Positions 43,858-44,841 of a stretch of DNA of 44,841 nt are shown here, piece by piece. Both the position numbers and the translations under genes were made by a program. The DNA lies in NCBI GenBank assembly GCA_013823055.1, contig PNLN01000175.1, positions 1-44,841 on the forward strand, read 5' to 3'. The DNA is from Cyanobacteria bacterium DS2.3.42 (GTDB lineage Bacteria; Cyanobacteriota; Vampirovibrionia; Obscuribacterales; Obscuribacteraceae). Within the stretch, counting starts at the first letter, position 1. Each line of letters opens with the position of its first letter. The notes under the pieces are model-generated. The model was not told the DNA's origin, searched no databases, and worked only from the letters and a program-made list of their open reading frames with translations.

Positions 43858-44841
43858 ATGACCACAAACTTTCATCGCCTCGGCGCCATCATCAAAATCA
43901 TTGCTAACCAGCCGGGCATTACGCTCTCCAAGTTGGTAAAGGCGCTCAGTCAGCAAAAAATTGTTGTGACCGAACGCACAGTAGCCAAGGACATCCTCAT
44001 TCTCAAAAATGAGATGGATATGCTGCCCAAAAAGGAGCGACTGCGCAGCGGCTATCTGCTTAGTGAGATTTTCACGCTGTCGAATACTGAAGTCGATCTT
44101 GTGCTCGACGCTATGCACACTTTGGGCGCGAAACTCAGCGACGATGAAGCATCAACGATGCGTGACAGATTGATCGAATACATTGAGAATTCAGGTCTGA
44201 AGAAAACGCCAGGGCGCTCGATCAGTCACCGCACCATCTACAAGAAAACAAAAGATCAGCAAGAAATAGAAAAAATATTGCTGGCATCAATTCGGCAAAG
44301 TCTGCCTGTCTTGTACACGTACAAAACTCCTCGCCTGGCACAGCCGGTGCGTTGTACTGGATATCCTCTATTGATGCTGTTTCACGAGCGAGGCTGGTAT
44401 TGCATTTTGAAAGACCAGGACAAACAACAATATCATCCGCGACGCTTGGACAGAATCAGAGAATGCGCGCAGCTCTCCCAAGGGCCTGGGAATCCGTCGT
44501 ACGAAGAAGACATCCGTGAAGCGCAATTTCTGATCAGCGCCGGCTGGGGCATGTCTTTTCCTCGTTCTATGCAAGAATTCAAAGAGGCGGATAAAGGACC
44601 GCGCATCGTCGCGCGATTCGATCGCACAAAGGCAAGCTACATTCTTGAAGCCATGGAGAGACACCCGCTCGGGAAGGTGGTTGCAGCCAAAGATGGAACC
44701 GGCGAAGTCGAGTTTCACATCAAGCTCGGAAATCCGGAAGAATTTCTCTTCTGGGTTCGCTCATTCGGCTCCAAAGCATGGATTGTTGAGCCTGAATCGC
44801 TGAGAGAGAAAGAACGCACTGAAATTCGCCGCATGATGCGC
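43858..44841 (+). CDS. Partial CDS (runs off window end): HTH + WYL-domain-type transcriptional regulator
   Basis: Read by hand: MTTNFHRLGAIIKIIANQPGITLSKLVKALSQQKIVVTERTVAKDILILKNEM...RQSLPVLYTYKTPRLAQPVRCTGYPLLMLFHERGWYCILKDQDKQQYHPRRLDRI...; open for 328 codons to the window edge, so absent from the ORF track. Confidence 0.8.
   Translation, partial: MTTNFHRLGAIIKIIANQPGITLSKLVKALSQQKIVVTERTVAKDILILKNEMDMLPKKERLRSGYLLSEIFTLSNTEVDLVLDAMHTLGAKLSDDEASTMRDRLIEYIENSGLKKTPGRSISHRTIYKKTKDQQEIEKILLASIRQSLPVLYTYKTPRLAQPVRCTGYPLLMLFHERGWYCILKDQDKQQYHPRRLDRIRECAQLSQGPGNPSYEEDIREAQFLISAGWGMSFPRSMQEFKEADKGPRIVARFDRTKASYILEAMERHPLGKVVAAKDGTGEVEFHIKLGNPEEFLFWVRSFGSKAWIVEPESLREKERTEIRRMMR

Noticed and set aside
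1-44841. CRISPR arrays, tRNA/rRNA genes, transposases, integrases, phage or toxin-antitoxin genes
   Set aside because: None recognisable by eye; a tRNAscan/Infernal run would be needed to exclude small RNAs fully.

Overview
The window is a 44.8 kb bacterial chromosomal segment, densely coding on both strands. I found no rRNA, tRNA, CRISPR array, transposase or phage gene. Gene content (Ser/Thr kinase plus TPR, TPR-matrixin metalloproteases, DUF1501/DUF1800 pair, many lineage-specific secreted proteins) is compatible with a Vampirovibrionia/Obscuribacterales-like genome; that placement is an impression, not a result. Recognisable functions: EEP-family hydrolase, SGNH + MBOAT O-acyltransferase pair, rpiA, Ser/Thr kinase, two TPR-matrixin proteases, a lipoprotein/phosphodiester glycosidase locus split by an apparent frameshift, short SPFH protein, GNAT, TPR-alpha/beta hydrolase fusion, 4HBT thioesterase, orphan OmpR-family regulator, marR-MFP-RND efflux operon, MFS, PAS histidine kinase, peptidase C26, Tlc-like nucleotide transporter, MscS channel, DUF1501/DUF1800, ACMSD-like amidohydrolase and a WYL regulator running off the end. 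The most interesting area is 22.4-24.95 kb. Three intergenic sites there share one geometry (yyGTCAA-N4-ATGTCAT-N10-TARRTT), which resembles a PhoB-type pho box placed 10 bp upstream of a -10. They sit upstream of two divergent paralogues of an apparently undescribed family (C-terminal GTRWRxxHxDxxF motif) and of a possible small RNA, next to an orphan OmpR-type regulator.
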